This document shows, piece after piece, positions 29,845-39,613 of a stretch of 64,000 nt of DNA (its first letter is position 1; every line of letters begins with the position of its first letter). Origin of the DNA: Schlesneria paludicola DSM 18645 (GTDB lineage: Bacteria > Planctomycetota > Planctomycetia > Planctomycetales > Planctomycetaceae); contig NZ_JH636438.1 in assembly GCF_000255655.1 (NCBI RefSeq), forward strand, positions 270,049-334,048, in the 5' to 3' direction. The notes under the pieces were generated by a model that was not told where the DNA came from, searched no databases, and was given only the letters and a program-made list of their open reading frames with translations. Position numbers and translations under genes: made by a program.

Positions 29845-30783
29845 TTATTTTCGGGGCTGTTCAGACTTCTGCGGGGCTTTGAAAATCGGGATCAATTCGA
29901 TCGTGACTTTCGTTCCCACTGGGGGAATTCGCTCCGTATACGCTTCGAACATCAGGTCGTCATTCGTGGCACTGCTGGTCGCTGCGAGATCCAGCGTCGC
30001 CGTGGCAAAGTTGGCGACACAAATCAGATCACCTGATTCGGCCTGGTAATACTTTTCGCCGGTTTTCTCATCCGTCACAAAAAAGCTTCCCGCGAAAACC
30101 CAGTTGGCTTCCATCGGGCGGATCTGCGATTGCTTGAAGATGGATTTCACCGCGGCCTGAAATGATTCATCTTTGGAAAGCTTCAAGCAGGTGTCACGCT
30201 GCATGGCGGTCATGTGACCATACCACAGCAATTCGTGGTGCTTGGTGTCCCACTTCAATTCGGAATCATCGGGCAGGCGGAACGTGTCGGGAAGCTTTTC
30301 GAGCTTCTCGACAAAGTAGCGGCGTGTAGCATGTCGAATCCAGTTTTGAGCGGGAACACGATGAGCCTTCTTCTGCTCGTCCGTCCAATTGAGGAAAATC
30401 TCGATCTGTTGTCCGGTGGCTGGCTGGTACTCGGGCTGCCATCGAACGGGGCTACCCGGTTCTGCCCCCAGTGCCAAGAGCCCCGCATGCACAATCTGGG
30501 CGGGCGACTGTACCGAGAGCAATGATTCGTGTTCTTTGGTTTGCTTGAGGCACACCAGCATTTCCAGCAGGCCTTCGCGCAGCACGACCTCACTTCGAAG
30601 CAGCAGCTTCTTTCCCTTGGCGTCCAAGAGAACCGTTCCTGATTTGTTCAGAGGCTTGGGTTCATCCGGACTGGATACAGTCGATGTGGGGGGCGGATTG
30701 TCGTCTGCGCCCTGGCAATTGAGACACAGATTTGTCCAGGTTAGCAGGGCGATCAAAGCGCTTATCGAAAATCGTCGCGTCAT
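29845..30783 (-). CDS. Secreted protein of unknown function
   Basis: 312 residues from ATG 30783 (MTRRFSISALIALLTW), with a signal peptide ending near CQGADD. Starting further upstream would bury the signal peptide. The middle contains LLLRSEVVLREGLLEMLVCL and FLNWTDEQKKAHRVPAQNWI, then WVFAGSFFVTDEKTGEKYYQ. This pattern is shared by planctomycete proteins annotated as hypothetical and sometimes linked to YdjY-like domains. It may sit in an operon with the metal permease 96 bases downstream. Confidence 0.75.
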   Translation of the reverse strand: MTRRFSISALIALLTWTNLCLNCQGADDNPPPTSTVSSPDEPKPLNKSGTVLLDAKGKKLLLRSEVVLREGLLEMLVCLKQTKEHESLLSVQSPAQIVHAGLLALGAEPGSPVRWQPEYQPATGQQIEIFLNWTDEQKKAHRVPAQNWIRHATRRYFVEKLEKLPDTFRLPDDSELKWDTKHHELLWYGHMTAMQRDTCLKLSKDESFQAAVKSIFKQSQIRPMEANWVFAGSFFVTDEKTGEKYYQAESGDLICVANFATATLDLAATSSATNDDLMFEAYTERIPPVGTKVTIELIPIFKAPQKSEQPRK

Positions 30784-31367
30784 TGGGATACTCGTGAATG
30801 AAGGACGTTTGTCATGATTCGGCCACATTTTCGGGAATCGGGAATCTGTGTCACCGTAGCAGAAATGGCCCCGATTTCGCATCGAAGAATTCACAATGCC
30901 CCTTCAATCCGCTTCTGGAAACCTGTTGCGCAACTTGAAGGGGCTTCGTTTCGCGTTTGCACCGGCAGAGGGCAAATAATTCGCCGGTTCCAACTCGCCG
31001 GTACTTTCGTCGCTTGGAAGAAGTGTCGTTCGCGTATTGTATTGTCTCTGATATGAATTGTGAGCGTTGTGTCTTATATTGCGTCGCCTTGATCGGCGTG
31101 GCAATTTCTGGATCAAGAATTTGAAGTGGTTTGATTTGGATGACGAAATTCGCGTGCTGCATTGCGTCATCCCGTTGGTTAAAGTGAAATCATGGAACTT
31201 CAGAAACGGATGGCCGGCGCTTGCGCCTTGTGACCTCAGAGAACCGTCATCAAGGGGACCCTCAGTGGCCAGCGGAAACGTTTGATTTGCTTTTTACTGA
31301 CCGACCGAAAGGGTTTGATTCAGCGTCGTCCGGCGATCTTTGCCACGTCTGAAAAGGAAAATGTGTT
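30784..31367. other. Divergent intergenic region with a long hairpin
   Basis: About 580 bases without a supported gene. It contains a perfect 10-bp stem GCCCCTTCAA / TTGAAGGGGC (30898-30907 and 30935-30944) with a 27-base spacing, possibly an RNA element or a terminator. Confidence 0.4.
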
Positions 31368-31799
31368 ATGCCCGCTTGGCCTGGTGGACCGTGTCCGAAA
31401 TGCGGTGAAGAGATGCCGCCGAACATGATTCATTGCCGTACCTGTCGGATGTTACTGAATCCAGAGTTGGAAAAAGATAGCGTCGAAATCCCGCATTTCG
31501 TTCCTCTCCAGGAGGTCGATAGCTTGGTTGAAATTACCCCCCTTGGGCTGTTCGTTGACTGCACGAGTTGCCATCAGGAACTCAAAATCAATCGGAAGTA
31601 TCTGGGGCAGCGTGTGCAATGCAAATTCTGCTCGGCCGACTTCCGGCTGGACCCACAGAGTCCGGCGGTGATCGAGGCGGACTCGTATGCGCCGTGTCCT
31701 CATTGCCAGGAAACCTTGCGGTTCGCCAAGAAGTACGTTGGTTCGAAAGTCGCCTGCCGATTTTGCCAGGGCAAGGTTCATATTCTGAGCCCTCATTAG
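31368..31799 (+). CDS. Triple zinc-ribbon protein
   Basis: 143 residues with three CxxC-paired ribbons: CPKCGEE ... CRTCRM near the N-terminus, CTSCHQE ... CKFCSAD in the middle and CPHCQET ... CRFCQGK at the end. The last two are clear repeats of each other (INRKYLGQRVQC and FAKKYVGSKVAC). AAGGA lies 8 bases before the ATG. Possibly a nucleic-acid or protein-binding adaptor; function unknown. Confidence 0.8.
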   Translation: MPAWPGGPCPKCGEEMPPNMIHCRTCRMLLNPELEKDSVEIPHFVPLQEVDSLVEITPLGLFVDCTSCHQELKINRKYLGQRVQCKFCSADFRLDPQSPAVIEADSYAPCPHCQETLRFAKKYVGSKVACRFCQGKVHILSPH

Positions 31800-32094
31800 T
31801 TCTGAGTTCTCAGTCGTTTCATCGCAAGTCTGGTATCACGTTTGAGGCGCAGGGCGATGGTGATTCGTTGGCGGTTTGCGACGAGTCATTGTCATGCGCG
31901 GCACGGATGTCGAGGCCCGTCGCGCATCGTTTCGGGAACCACGCATTCGTCCTTCGGGACGCAACCTTCGATTGCTCATGGATCGTTGCCGCCCGCGGAT
32001 GCGTCCCTGTTCAAATTGGGGCTCAGCCGGTGTAATGAGCAACATTCGGGAATCGTGCCCGACAGTTGCCGACACCTTCTACGACGAGCCTTTG

Positions 32095-32922
32095 ATGACG
32101 ACATCTGAACCACTGCGAATCCTGGTCATTGGAGCCCATCCGGACGATTGCGAATTGAAAGCGGGGGGGCTAACAACGCTTTACCGCCAGGCGGGCCACC
32201 ACGTCAAATTTGTCAGCGTGACGAATGGTGAGGCCGGACATCAAAGTCTTCCGCCAGCCGAACTGGTTCAGACGCGATTGGCGGAAACGAATGCCGTCGC
32301 GGCCTTGATGGGGATCGACTACGAGATCCTGTCGAATCGAGATGGCCGCTTGCTTCCCACTCTGGAAGCGAGATTCGAACTGATCGCGTTGATCCGCCGT
32401 TTTCGGCCGGACCTGATTCTGACTCATCGCCCCAACGACTATCATCCTGACCACCGTGCAACCTCGACCCTTGTCTGCGATGCGGCTTACATGGTGATCG
32501 TCCCCCATATCGTTCCCGACGTGCCTGCACTGCGAGTGAACCCGGTGATCGCCTATCTTTCGGATCACTTCCAGCGGCCCGCACCATTCCAGCCGACGAT
32601 CGTTGTCGATGTCGAGCCGGTGCTTGAACGCATCGTTGACCAGATGGTTTGCCATCGCTCGCAGTTCTTCGAATGGCTTCCGTACACACTGTGCGACGAG
32701 AAGTCGTTCCCGAAGGATGCTGCGGGCGAACGAGACTATGTGAAGCAGTTCTACTGCCAGTTCAATGGGCCACTGGCTGATCGATATCGCGATCTGGTCG
32801 TGAAAACGTATGGTGAAACAGCAGGGCGTTCTATACGGTATATCGAAGCATTTGAACCATGTGAGTACGGATCGCCGATGACGGCGGAAACACGCAAGCG
32901 ACTGTTTCCCATGCTTCCATGA
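32095..32922 (+). CDS. PIG-L family deacetylase
   Basis: 275 residues from ATG 32095; the frame is open further upstream but has no family resemblance there. The zinc site is AHPDDCELKAGG at the start plus RPNDYHPDHRAT. Members remove acetyl groups from N-acetylglucosamine derivatives, for example in bacillithiol or mycothiol-like pathways and in natural products. The substrate is not fixed by context; the neighbour is a secreted beta-helix protein on the other strand. Confidence 0.9.
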   Translation: MTTSEPLRILVIGAHPDDCELKAGGLTTLYRQAGHHVKFVSVTNGEAGHQSLPPAELVQTRLAETNAVAALMGIDYEILSNRDGRLLPTLEARFELIALIRRFRPDLILTHRPNDYHPDHRATSTLVCDAAYMVIVPHIVPDVPALRVNPVIAYLSDHFQRPAPFQPTIVVDVEPVLERIVDQMVCHRSQFFEWLPYTLCDEKSFPKDAAGERDYVKQFYCQFNGPLADRYRDLVVKTYGETAGRSIRYIEAFEPCEYGSPMTAETRKRLFPMLP

Positions 32923-32977
32923 ACGTATTTGTGATCGATAAGCAAATCACGTATCGCCTGGTCGTCCTTGAATTCGC

Positions 32978-34204
32978 TCAAGGGTGAGGTGCCGCGACCC
33001 TGTTCTCTGTCTGCAAGATCTGAGACAGGGTTTCTCCTTTGAGGCGGACATCCTCACCAAGAAAGAATGCACCGCTGCCATTGGTCAGGTGGTTTGCTTC
33101 GATGACACAGCCTGCCGGGTATGCCGGGGTCGCCCCGCGGGTATACGTCGCGTAAATGGCAGGCGCCTTCGAGTCGGACTTGCGCCAGAAACTATTTCCT
33201 TGAATCGTCGCGGCTCGCAGTCGACCGATCGTGAGCAGTGGGAAGTCGAAGCTGCGTTGACTCATGTGATTGGATTCGATGACGGCACCAAAAACCGCCT
33301 GGCCAGGATGATTCTCGATGTTCATGGCGGTCGCGATGACCAGCGGGTGTTGGACATTCTCGAAATAGTTACCCGTGACGCGTAACGCGTGGCAGACGCC
33401 GGCCCCTTCGACATGTCCTGATTCCGGTTGATCGAGGCGAATCCCAGACGACACCACCAGCCCATAGACGCCCAGCTCAACGATATTGTTTGCAAGCTGA
33501 ACATTGGCCGATTGTTCGACGTGGGCGGCACCTCCCAGATCTCCGCCGCCCAGGCGACACTGCTGAATTCGCAGGGCGTTGCATTGCTGGTAGGCCGTTA
33601 CGGCAAAGCCGCCTCCGCTGCAATTGATCGTTGATTCGCGAATCGTCACGCCATAACTTTCGCGCAGCTTGACGGTCGCGTCTTGATTCCGCTGACTGCT
33701 GAACCAGCAATTGTCGACAATCGCATCAATACCGCTACGCAGTTCAAGTACTGGGGCGGCTGGATTCGACGCCGAAAGGCCAGTCAGCTCGATCGCGCGA
33801 TTCTGATTCGTCGATCCCACTGCCAATAACAGGGGGGCGCTCCCATCCCCCTGCATCAACGGAGGTTTTCCTTTAAACGCACCTCCGCCGCGGCAGGGAC
33901 GATGTCCGATCAGACGTTTGGCGCCGAACTTGTTTTGTCCACCGATCTGAAGAGCGCCCTCAACATGATAGAAGGCGCGTACGTCGGGGAAATGAATCTC
34001 TTCCCCAGCGTCGAGCGCGGCCTGGATGGCCGCTCGATCGTCCGTCTTGCCGTCGCCCACGGCCCCGAAATCAAGCACGCTGACGCGGCCATCCGTGAGA
34101 CGCTTTTCTGCTTGTCCACGGATGGGGCGAATGGAATAGCCCGATCCCAGGCCGACAATCGCCACAACACCAATTAACGCCAACGATCCAAGAAATCGCG
34201 ACAT
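32978..34204 (-). CDS. Secreted right-handed beta-helix protein (pectate-lyase-like)
   Basis: 408 residues; ATG 34204, though a GTG two codons upstream has better spacing to GGAGAG. An N-terminal hydrophobic signal or anchor (LGSLALIGVVAIVGLG) is followed by VSVLDFGAVGDGKTDDRAAI, the hallmark start of pectate-lyase-superfamily and GH28-related proteins. Later repeats such as NCWFSSQRNQDATVKLRESY and VTGNYFENVQHPLVIATAMN form the coils. Likely an exported polysaccharide-active or binding protein. Confidence 0.88.
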   Translation of the reverse strand: MSRFLGSLALIGVVAIVGLGSGYSIRPIRGQAEKRLTDGRVSVLDFGAVGDGKTDDRAAIQAALDAGEEIHFPDVRAFYHVEGALQIGGQNKFGAKRLIGHRPCRGGGAFKGKPPLMQGDGSAPLLLAVGSTNQNRAIELTGLSASNPAAPVLELRSGIDAIVDNCWFSSQRNQDATVKLRESYGVTIRESTINCSGGGFAVTAYQQCNALRIQQCRLGGGDLGGAAHVEQSANVQLANNIVELGVYGLVVSSGIRLDQPESGHVEGAGVCHALRVTGNYFENVQHPLVIATAMNIENHPGQAVFGAVIESNHMSQRSFDFPLLTIGRLRAATIQGNSFWRKSDSKAPAIYATYTRGATPAYPAGCVIEANHLTNGSGAFFLGEDVRLKGETLSQILQTENRVAAPHP

Positions 34205-34264
34205 GATCACGTTTGCTCTCCGGATGAATCATGGTTCCGTCCACGATGAATCGCGTTACGCGAT

Positions 34265-35581
34265 TTAGTCTGGCTTACCTTCCGCCATCTTTCCGAGCAT
34301 CGTGTAAATGTTAATCAAGGCCCGGTTCATCATTTCTTCGCCCGCACCGATTTGAGCGGGTGATACCGGGGCATCCGCCCCGTAGCCACCTTCAGAAACG
34401 GCTTCGATGGTGGGGAAGTAGTTCATGTAACCGTTGCAGTAGCCGAAGAACAGCGTGTGTTTGACATACGCTCGATCTCGCAACCGGACGGCATGATTCG
34501 AGAAGAATTCGCCCGAACCACCAACGATCGCCAGTTCGCGATTGATCAGCACCGTGCAGATTTCCGGATGCATGCCATCTTTGTATTCCTCAGCGAAGTT
34601 CCGAATCAATTCGGGAAAGAACGCCTGACTGAAGGCTAGCATCACCGAAGGGTTGTTCAGATCAATCCGCGTGGTGAAATGGAACCGATCCACGCGTCCC
34701 TGGATTGAGGGTCGGCGCGGTGACGCGGTTTCGGTTGCTTTGGCCAGGTTTAAGACGTCGTTTCCCAACTGTTCGCCGAAGGCCTTCGGGCCTGAGACGT
34801 TGATTGCATTGACGCTCATGTCTCCGGCCGCCCCTTGAATGAAGACGCATGGAGCTCCCAGTTCCTGCTGAACATGGTTCATCATGAAGCCGGGATAGTC
34901 GGCCGAGAACTTCAGTTCCTTGTTGTCGGTCATCACCGGGTGTGCTGCGAAGTTGACGAGCACGACCAGCGGATTTCCGTTGAGATCATCGAACCGCACA
35001 ACCCCCAGTTGCGGGTCGCGGGCGGGGGGCTTCCGCTTCGAATGACGGTTGCGATTGTACGGAACGTCGGCCGCCGAGACGCCCATTCGAGCCGGTTGCA
35101 GCGTTGTCGCCGCTTCGAGAATGGTTGATGAAAGCATCTCCGGCAGGTTTTTTAGATAGGCAATCGCCGCATCGAATTTGCCTTTTCCGAACCCTTCGCG
35201 ATCGGTGAGTTCAAACACGGGCCCGTGATGCGTATGCGATCCCACGATGAGCAGGTGTTCGATGTTGGCTTTTTCACGAATCGTCTTGCGAATCTGTTCC
35301 ATCATGGCCGTTGTCGGGGCGCGGCCGGTATCCATGCCGACGATTGCCAGTCGTACGGAGTCCGCTTCCACGACGATGGCCTTCGCCATCAATGGATCGA
35401 GCGTGCCTTGCGAGAGCATGTCGCGCCGGGCTCCATAGCCCCACATCGGCGTGGCGACTTGAGGCGTGATGTCCTTTTGAGCGAATCCCACTTTGAAGTC
35501 AGCATCGTCTGCCAGACTGATTCCACACGTGAGCGAAATCGTCAGCAGGAGCGATGCCAGCGAGCTGTACCGAGCAATCAT
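34265..35581 (-). CDS. Neutral/alkaline ceramidase-like secreted protein
   Basis: 438 residues with a signal peptide (SLASLLLTISLTCGISLADD). The family features are present: AQKDITPQVATPMWGYG, GSHTHHGP with zinc-binding His, NFAAHPVMTDNKEL and FSADYPG, where the Ser matches the family nucleophile region, and FIQGAAGDMS. Known ceramidases hydrolyse the N-acyl bond of ceramide; planctomycete members often have unknown substrates. GAGGGG lies just before the ATG. It follows a beta-helix gene by 60 bases on the same strand. Confidence 0.88.
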   Translation of the reverse strand: MIARYSSLASLLLTISLTCGISLADDADFKVGFAQKDITPQVATPMWGYGARRDMLSQGTLDPLMAKAIVVEADSVRLAIVGMDTGRAPTTAMMEQIRKTIREKANIEHLLIVGSHTHHGPVFELTDREGFGKGKFDAAIAYLKNLPEMLSSTILEAATTLQPARMGVSAADVPYNRNRHSKRKPPARDPQLGVVRFDDLNGNPLVVLVNFAAHPVMTDNKELKFSADYPGFMMNHVQQELGAPCVFIQGAAGDMSVNAINVSGPKAFGEQLGNDVLNLAKATETASPRRPSIQGRVDRFHFTTRIDLNNPSVMLAFSQAFFPELIRNFAEEYKDGMHPEICTVLINRELAIVGGSGEFFSNHAVRLRDRAYVKHTLFFGYCNGYMNYFPTIEAVSEGGYGADAPVSPAQIGAGEEMMNRALINIYTMLGKMAEGKPD

Positions 35582-35816
35582 CAGGGGCCCCTCAAGTGGA
35601 TTGTTAGAGCGACAACATCCCGTCGGTCTTCGACGTGTGAATCAACTGCAATGCATCACGACGTGATCTTGGAATACCCGGAGCCTCGCGGATGTTCCGA
35701 AGTCACCGAAATCCAATGCCTGCAGAGGGATTCAACGATCCCACTCTAACTACCTTCTGAAAGCGAACAAAGTTTCCCTCCGCGGCCGCCGCGATGGAAA
35801 TCGTCTGACGTGGTGA

Positions 35817-37181
35817 CTATTTCGATGGGTCGGCGGCGAGTGACACGGAAATGATTTCGAGATCGTTTCGCGCATAGACATTCCGATGAGCGAACGCGGG
35901 GTGGCTCCAAACGACTTCGCGTCGCTGCGCAGGGCCCGTTGGTTCCAGTAGGTGGGCACGGCTGATTTCCTCGTAACCCGCTGGCGACAATCTCGCGATG
36001 ATCAAATCACCCTGCTCGCTGAATAGGAAATAGCGATCATCCTGCTTCACCAGGAACGCACTTCCCCAACGTGCCGAGACCTTGCTGGTGGCCTCGAATG
36101 TCGACCACAGGCGATTGCCGGATGCCAGTTCAAGGCCACGCAGTTCCCCATAGCTGCAGACTCCGTAAATGAAATCCCCCTCAATCACCGGCGTGCTGAT
36201 CACGCAATGCAGCGCCTCGGTCAGGCGTTCATTTTGTCCCTGGCGACGCCAGACCTTCGTGGCTTTCGGTTCCGTTGGATCGAGTTTGACAAGCAATGCG
36301 CCATCGTAGAAAGCGCTGATTAGCAATTTGTCTCTGCTCAAGCGCGGTGTTGCCACCGACATTCCCGCCTTCGATGTGAAAGGTTCTTCCCAAAACGTTT
36401 TGCCAGTTTCTGGATCGAGCGAACTGAGTGCGGCAGGATGCCAGACGATCAGTTGTCGACGGCCTCCTGCTTCAACAATGATCGGTGATCCGTATCCAGG
36501 ACCATGCTCGGTTTCGGAATCGAGTGCGCGCCAGAGTTCTTTTCCCGTCTCTTTGTGAAATGCCACGACGGTTTGGCCCTTGCCGCCCACCAGACAAATC
36601 AGGCGATCGCCGTCCAGCAATGGATTTGCCGAGTATCCCCATACAGGAGGTTGCTCGCGGCCGTAATCCGTGCGGAAATTCTTCGACCAGATGACGGTGC
36701 CATCGTCCTCGTTCAGGCAAAACAGATGGCCTTCCGATCCCAACGTGTAGACGCGTCCGTCCTGAACCACAGGTGTCGTTCGTGGACCCGCTGGATAGCT
36801 GACTGTGTACGGGCAGTCGTATTCGTGCTTCCAGAGAATGGCTCCATTGTCATCGCTCAAGCACAGGACACGTTCGGTCGCCTGACGTTTGGTTCGATCG
36901 AAAGGGTCGCTGGGATTCGTGATTCCGGCAGGCATCTGCTTATCGGTGACAAACACATGCTTTCCGACAACGGCCGGACCAGAATACCCGCCGCCAATTT
37001 TCGTGCGCCAACGAACGGGGGGCCCACCTGCTGGAAATTCTTTGACGATCCCCGTCTCACGCCACACACCATCGCGCTGCGGTCCCAGCCATTGTGGCCA
37101 TTCCTCTCCGCGAACGGTGCTGGTCAATGAGAATTGAAGCACCGCGAGAAGGACCGGCAGACGTTTGAAACTTAAGGACAT
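35817..37181 (-). CDS. Secreted PQQ-like beta-propeller protein
   Basis: 454 residues from ATG 37181, which follows AAGGAAGG. A signal peptide (RLPVLLAVLQFSLTSTVRG) precedes EEWPQWLGPQRDGVW, the usual start of planctomycete PQQ-propeller proteins. Repeats with the W motif follow: CLSDDNGAILWKHEYD, CLNEDDGTVIWSKNF, HKETGKELWRALDSE, DPETGKTFWEEPF and ASGNRLWSTF. They build a seven- or eight-bladed propeller. No dehydrogenase catalytic residues are obvious, so it may be a scaffold rather than an enzyme. Confidence 0.92.
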   Translation of the reverse strand: MSLSFKRLPVLLAVLQFSLTSTVRGEEWPQWLGPQRDGVWRETGIVKEFPAGGPPVRWRTKIGGGYSGPAVVGKHVFVTDKQMPAGITNPSDPFDRTKRQATERVLCLSDDNGAILWKHEYDCPYTVSYPAGPRTTPVVQDGRVYTLGSEGHLFCLNEDDGTVIWSKNFRTDYGREQPPVWGYSANPLLDGDRLICLVGGKGQTVVAFHKETGKELWRALDSETEHGPGYGSPIIVEAGGRRQLIVWHPAALSSLDPETGKTFWEEPFTSKAGMSVATPRLSRDKLLISAFYDGALLVKLDPTEPKATKVWRRQGQNERLTEALHCVISTPVIEGDFIYGVCSYGELRGLELASGNRLWSTFEATSKVSARWGSAFLVKQDDRYFLFSEQGDLIIARLSPAGYEEISRAHLLEPTGPAQRREVVWSHPAFAHRNVYARNDLEIISVSLAADPSK

Positions 37182-37489
37182 TGAAAGCCTTCCTTGAAAC
37201 AGTTGAATGAGTCCGTCGAACGGCGGCATTGTCGGCCTGCGGAAATCAGGACGACAGGCCGCTTGGTATTCATGAGATCAGGGTGTTTTTGAATCTGAGC
37301 CCAGCCAGTCCCCGTGATTTCGACAGGCGGCTGACTCAATCGCGAACGTGTCCTTGATCGTCGGATTTGACGACAAGTTCCTGGCATCCGCTTGTGAATC
37401 ATAGACCGTGCGGTCAAAATCCAAAGACAAATTCTGAAGCGTTTCTCCCGTGAACGCCTCTTCTTCTCTTTGAGATTGGAACAAATCTG

Positions 37490-38278
37490 ATGGCTGGTGG
37501 CGATTATCTGAAAGACCTGTTTGGTCTTGAAGGAATGACGGCGGTTGTAATCGGCGGTACGGGAACCCTGGGCGGTGCGTTCTGCGATGCCCTGGCCGGT
37601 GCGGGCGCTCATGTCCTTGTTGTCGGACGCAACGACGAGCATGGCAATGAACGCGTACGCCTGATTCGCGAACAAGGGGGATCGGCCGAGTACTTTCCTT
37701 GCAATGCCACCGAACGGACCGAACTGGATGCTCTCGTTACCCATTTGAAAGCGACGGGACGGCAGGCAAACGTGCTGATCAATGGGGCCGGAGTCAATTC
37801 TCCCACGCCATTTCTTGATATCAGTGAAGAGGAATGGGAACGCATTCTGAATGTGAATTTACGAGGTGTTCGTCTGGCGTGTCAGGTCATTGGCAAAGAC
37901 ATGATTGAACGCGGGACCAAAGGTTCCATCATCAACATCGCCTCTGTCAGTGCCGGCCCTCCTTTGTCGCGCGTGTTTACATACTCGTTGTCGAAGGCCG
38001 CCGTACTGAGCCTCACACAAAACTTGGCGCGGGAATGGGCGACCAAGGGGATCCGCGTCAACGCGTTGTCGCCGGGCTTCTTCCCTGCCGAACAAAACAA
38101 AAAGGTGCTGACGCCGGATCGCGTCGAAAACATCATGCGGCACACGCCGATGGCGCGGTTTGGGTCTCCTGAAGAATTGGCGGGTGCCGTCTTGTTGCTG
38201 GCCTCGCCCACCGCAGGCAGTTACCTGACGGGACATAACCTGCTGGTCGACGGTGGCTTCACCGCGATGACGATCTAA
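37490..38278 (+). CDS. SDR-family oxidoreductase
   Basis: 262 residues, classical short-chain dehydrogenase. The cofactor loop is VVIGGTGTLGGAFCD, followed by LINGAGV, and the catalytic Ser-Tyr-Lys lie in INIASVSAGPPLSRVFTYSLSK. The closing LTGHNLLVDGGFTAM is typical of gluconate/mannonate-type SDRs (UxuB- or IdnO-like). The exact sugar acid is not known. The neighbour is a ThuA-like gene, which also points to carbohydrate metabolism. Confidence 0.92.
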   Translation: MAGGDYLKDLFGLEGMTAVVIGGTGTLGGAFCDALAGAGAHVLVVGRNDEHGNERVRLIREQGGSAEYFPCNATERTELDALVTHLKATGRQANVLINGAGVNSPTPFLDISEEEWERILNVNLRGVRLACQVIGKDMIERGTKGSIINIASVSAGPPLSRVFTYSLSKAAVLSLTQNLAREWATKGIRVNALSPGFFPAEQNKKVLTPDRVENIMRHTPMARFGSPEELAGAVLLLASPTAGSYLTGHNLLVDGGFTAMTI

Positions 38279-38380
38279 GTCAAAACAGTATCGACCCTGA
38301 TCCCATCGTGGTCGAAGCCTGTTTCGTCCTGTGGAACGTGTACTGATTCGAAACCGTGATTTCCTTCGCGAGAAACTCCT

Positions 38381-39427
38381 GTGACAAACTCTCTACTTCG
38401 TCGGTGTTCTCGAACTGTGTTGGCGATGTTCAGCCTGATCGCCAGCGTTTTCGCGGGGGGCAACGTTCAGGCCGATGACGCCTGGATCACCTTTCCTGGC
38501 GGCTCCGGTGTGGGAATGGGATGGAAAGTCGTCTTGATCAGCGGCGATGAAGAGTATCGATCCGAAGAATGTCTGCCGCAGCTCGCGAAGATCTTATCGA
38601 AACGACACGGGTTTGCGTGCACGGTGCTCTTCCCGATCGAGCCTTCCACGGGCCTGATCAATCCCGAGGTGAACAACAATATCCCCGGCTTGGAAGCTTT
38701 GAAGACCGCTGACCTGATGATCATCGCCACGCGGTTTCGCAGTCTGCCCGACGATCAGATGAAGCTGATCGCCGACTACATCGAATCAGGTCGCCCGGTG
38801 ATTGGAATGAGAACCGCCACGCACGCGTTTAAATTCCCCAAGGGCCAAACGTATTCGAAGTACTCTTGGGATAACACCGACGTCACCTCGTATGAGCAGG
38901 GATTCGGCCGTCAGGTACTGGGGGAAACCTGGATCTCGCATCATGGCAAACATGGGTCTGAAAGCACCCGGGGAATCTTCGCCAAGGGGCAAGAAAAGCA
39001 TCCTATCCTGAAGGGGATCAAGGACGGTGCGATTTGGGGGCCGACCGACGTTTATGGCGTACGATTGCCACTACCCGGCGACAGCACTCCGCTGGTGTTG
39101 GGGCAGATTGTGGAAGGCATGAAGGTCGATGATCCCGCTGCCAAGGATGCACGGAACGAACCGATGATGCCCGTGGCCTGGACGAAAACGTACCAAAGCC
39201 AATCCGGAAAGCCTGCGCGCGTCTTTACGACGACGATGGGTTCCGCAACCGATTTGCAGAATGAAGGCGTTCGGCGAATGTTGGTCAATTCGACCCTTTG
39301 GTGCCTGCACGCGGACGACAAAATCAAGGACGACCTCAATGTCGCTCTGGTTGGTGAATTCACCCCCTCACCGTTCAAATTCGGCGGCTACGTCAAGGGC
39401 CGCAAGCCAGCGGACTATGCGAAGTAG
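38381..39427 (+). CDS. ThuA-domain secreted protein
   Basis: 348 residues from GTG 38381, with a signal peptide (VLAMFSLIASVFAGGNVQADD). ThuA-like fold: WKVVLISGDEEYRSEECLPQ, LKTADLMIIATRFRSLPDDQ, GRPVIGMRTATHAF. ThuA proteins are linked to trehalose and other sugar use and are very common in planctomycetes. It lies about 100 bases after the SDR gene on the same strand, so an operon is likely. Confidence 0.9.
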   Translation: MTNSLLRRCSRTVLAMFSLIASVFAGGNVQADDAWITFPGGSGVGMGWKVVLISGDEEYRSEECLPQLAKILSKRHGFACTVLFPIEPSTGLINPEVNNNIPGLEALKTADLMIIATRFRSLPDDQMKLIADYIESGRPVIGMRTATHAFKFPKGQTYSKYSWDNTDVTSYEQGFGRQVLGETWISHHGKHGSESTRGIFAKGQEKHPILKGIKDGAIWGPTDVYGVRLPLPGDSTPLVLGQIVEGMKVDDPAAKDARNEPMMPVAWTKTYQSQSGKPARVFTTTMGSATDLQNEGVRRMLVNSTLWCLHADDKIKDDLNVALVGEFTPSPFKFGGYVKGRKPADYAK

Positions 39428-39480
39428 GTATGGGCTCACGGCGCGAGGATGCTAAGAAGGGTTTGCTTCTCCTCATTTCT

Positions 39481-39613
39481 CCTCGTTGCCAAGCTCCCGC
39501 TTGGCAACGCTTACTACGCATCAGAAATCGGTGCGATGGTGCGAGGCCACGTTCCTGCTCGACAGAAAACTAAAGGGCAAGAGGCGTTACCAAGCGGGAG
39601 CTTAATAACGAGG
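39481..39613. repeat. 133-bp element with hairpin ends (family 2), copy A
   Basis: Begins CCTCGTTGCC and ends AACGAGG. Each end is its own hairpin built on AAGCTCCCGCTT (left, 39484-39509) or AAGCGGGAGCTT (right, 39585-39610), so the ends are also inverted repeats of each other. The inside contains CCTGCTCGACAGAAAA, shared with copy B, to which it aligns over 133 bases with no gap. It lies 53 bases after the ThuA stop. Confidence 0.8.
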
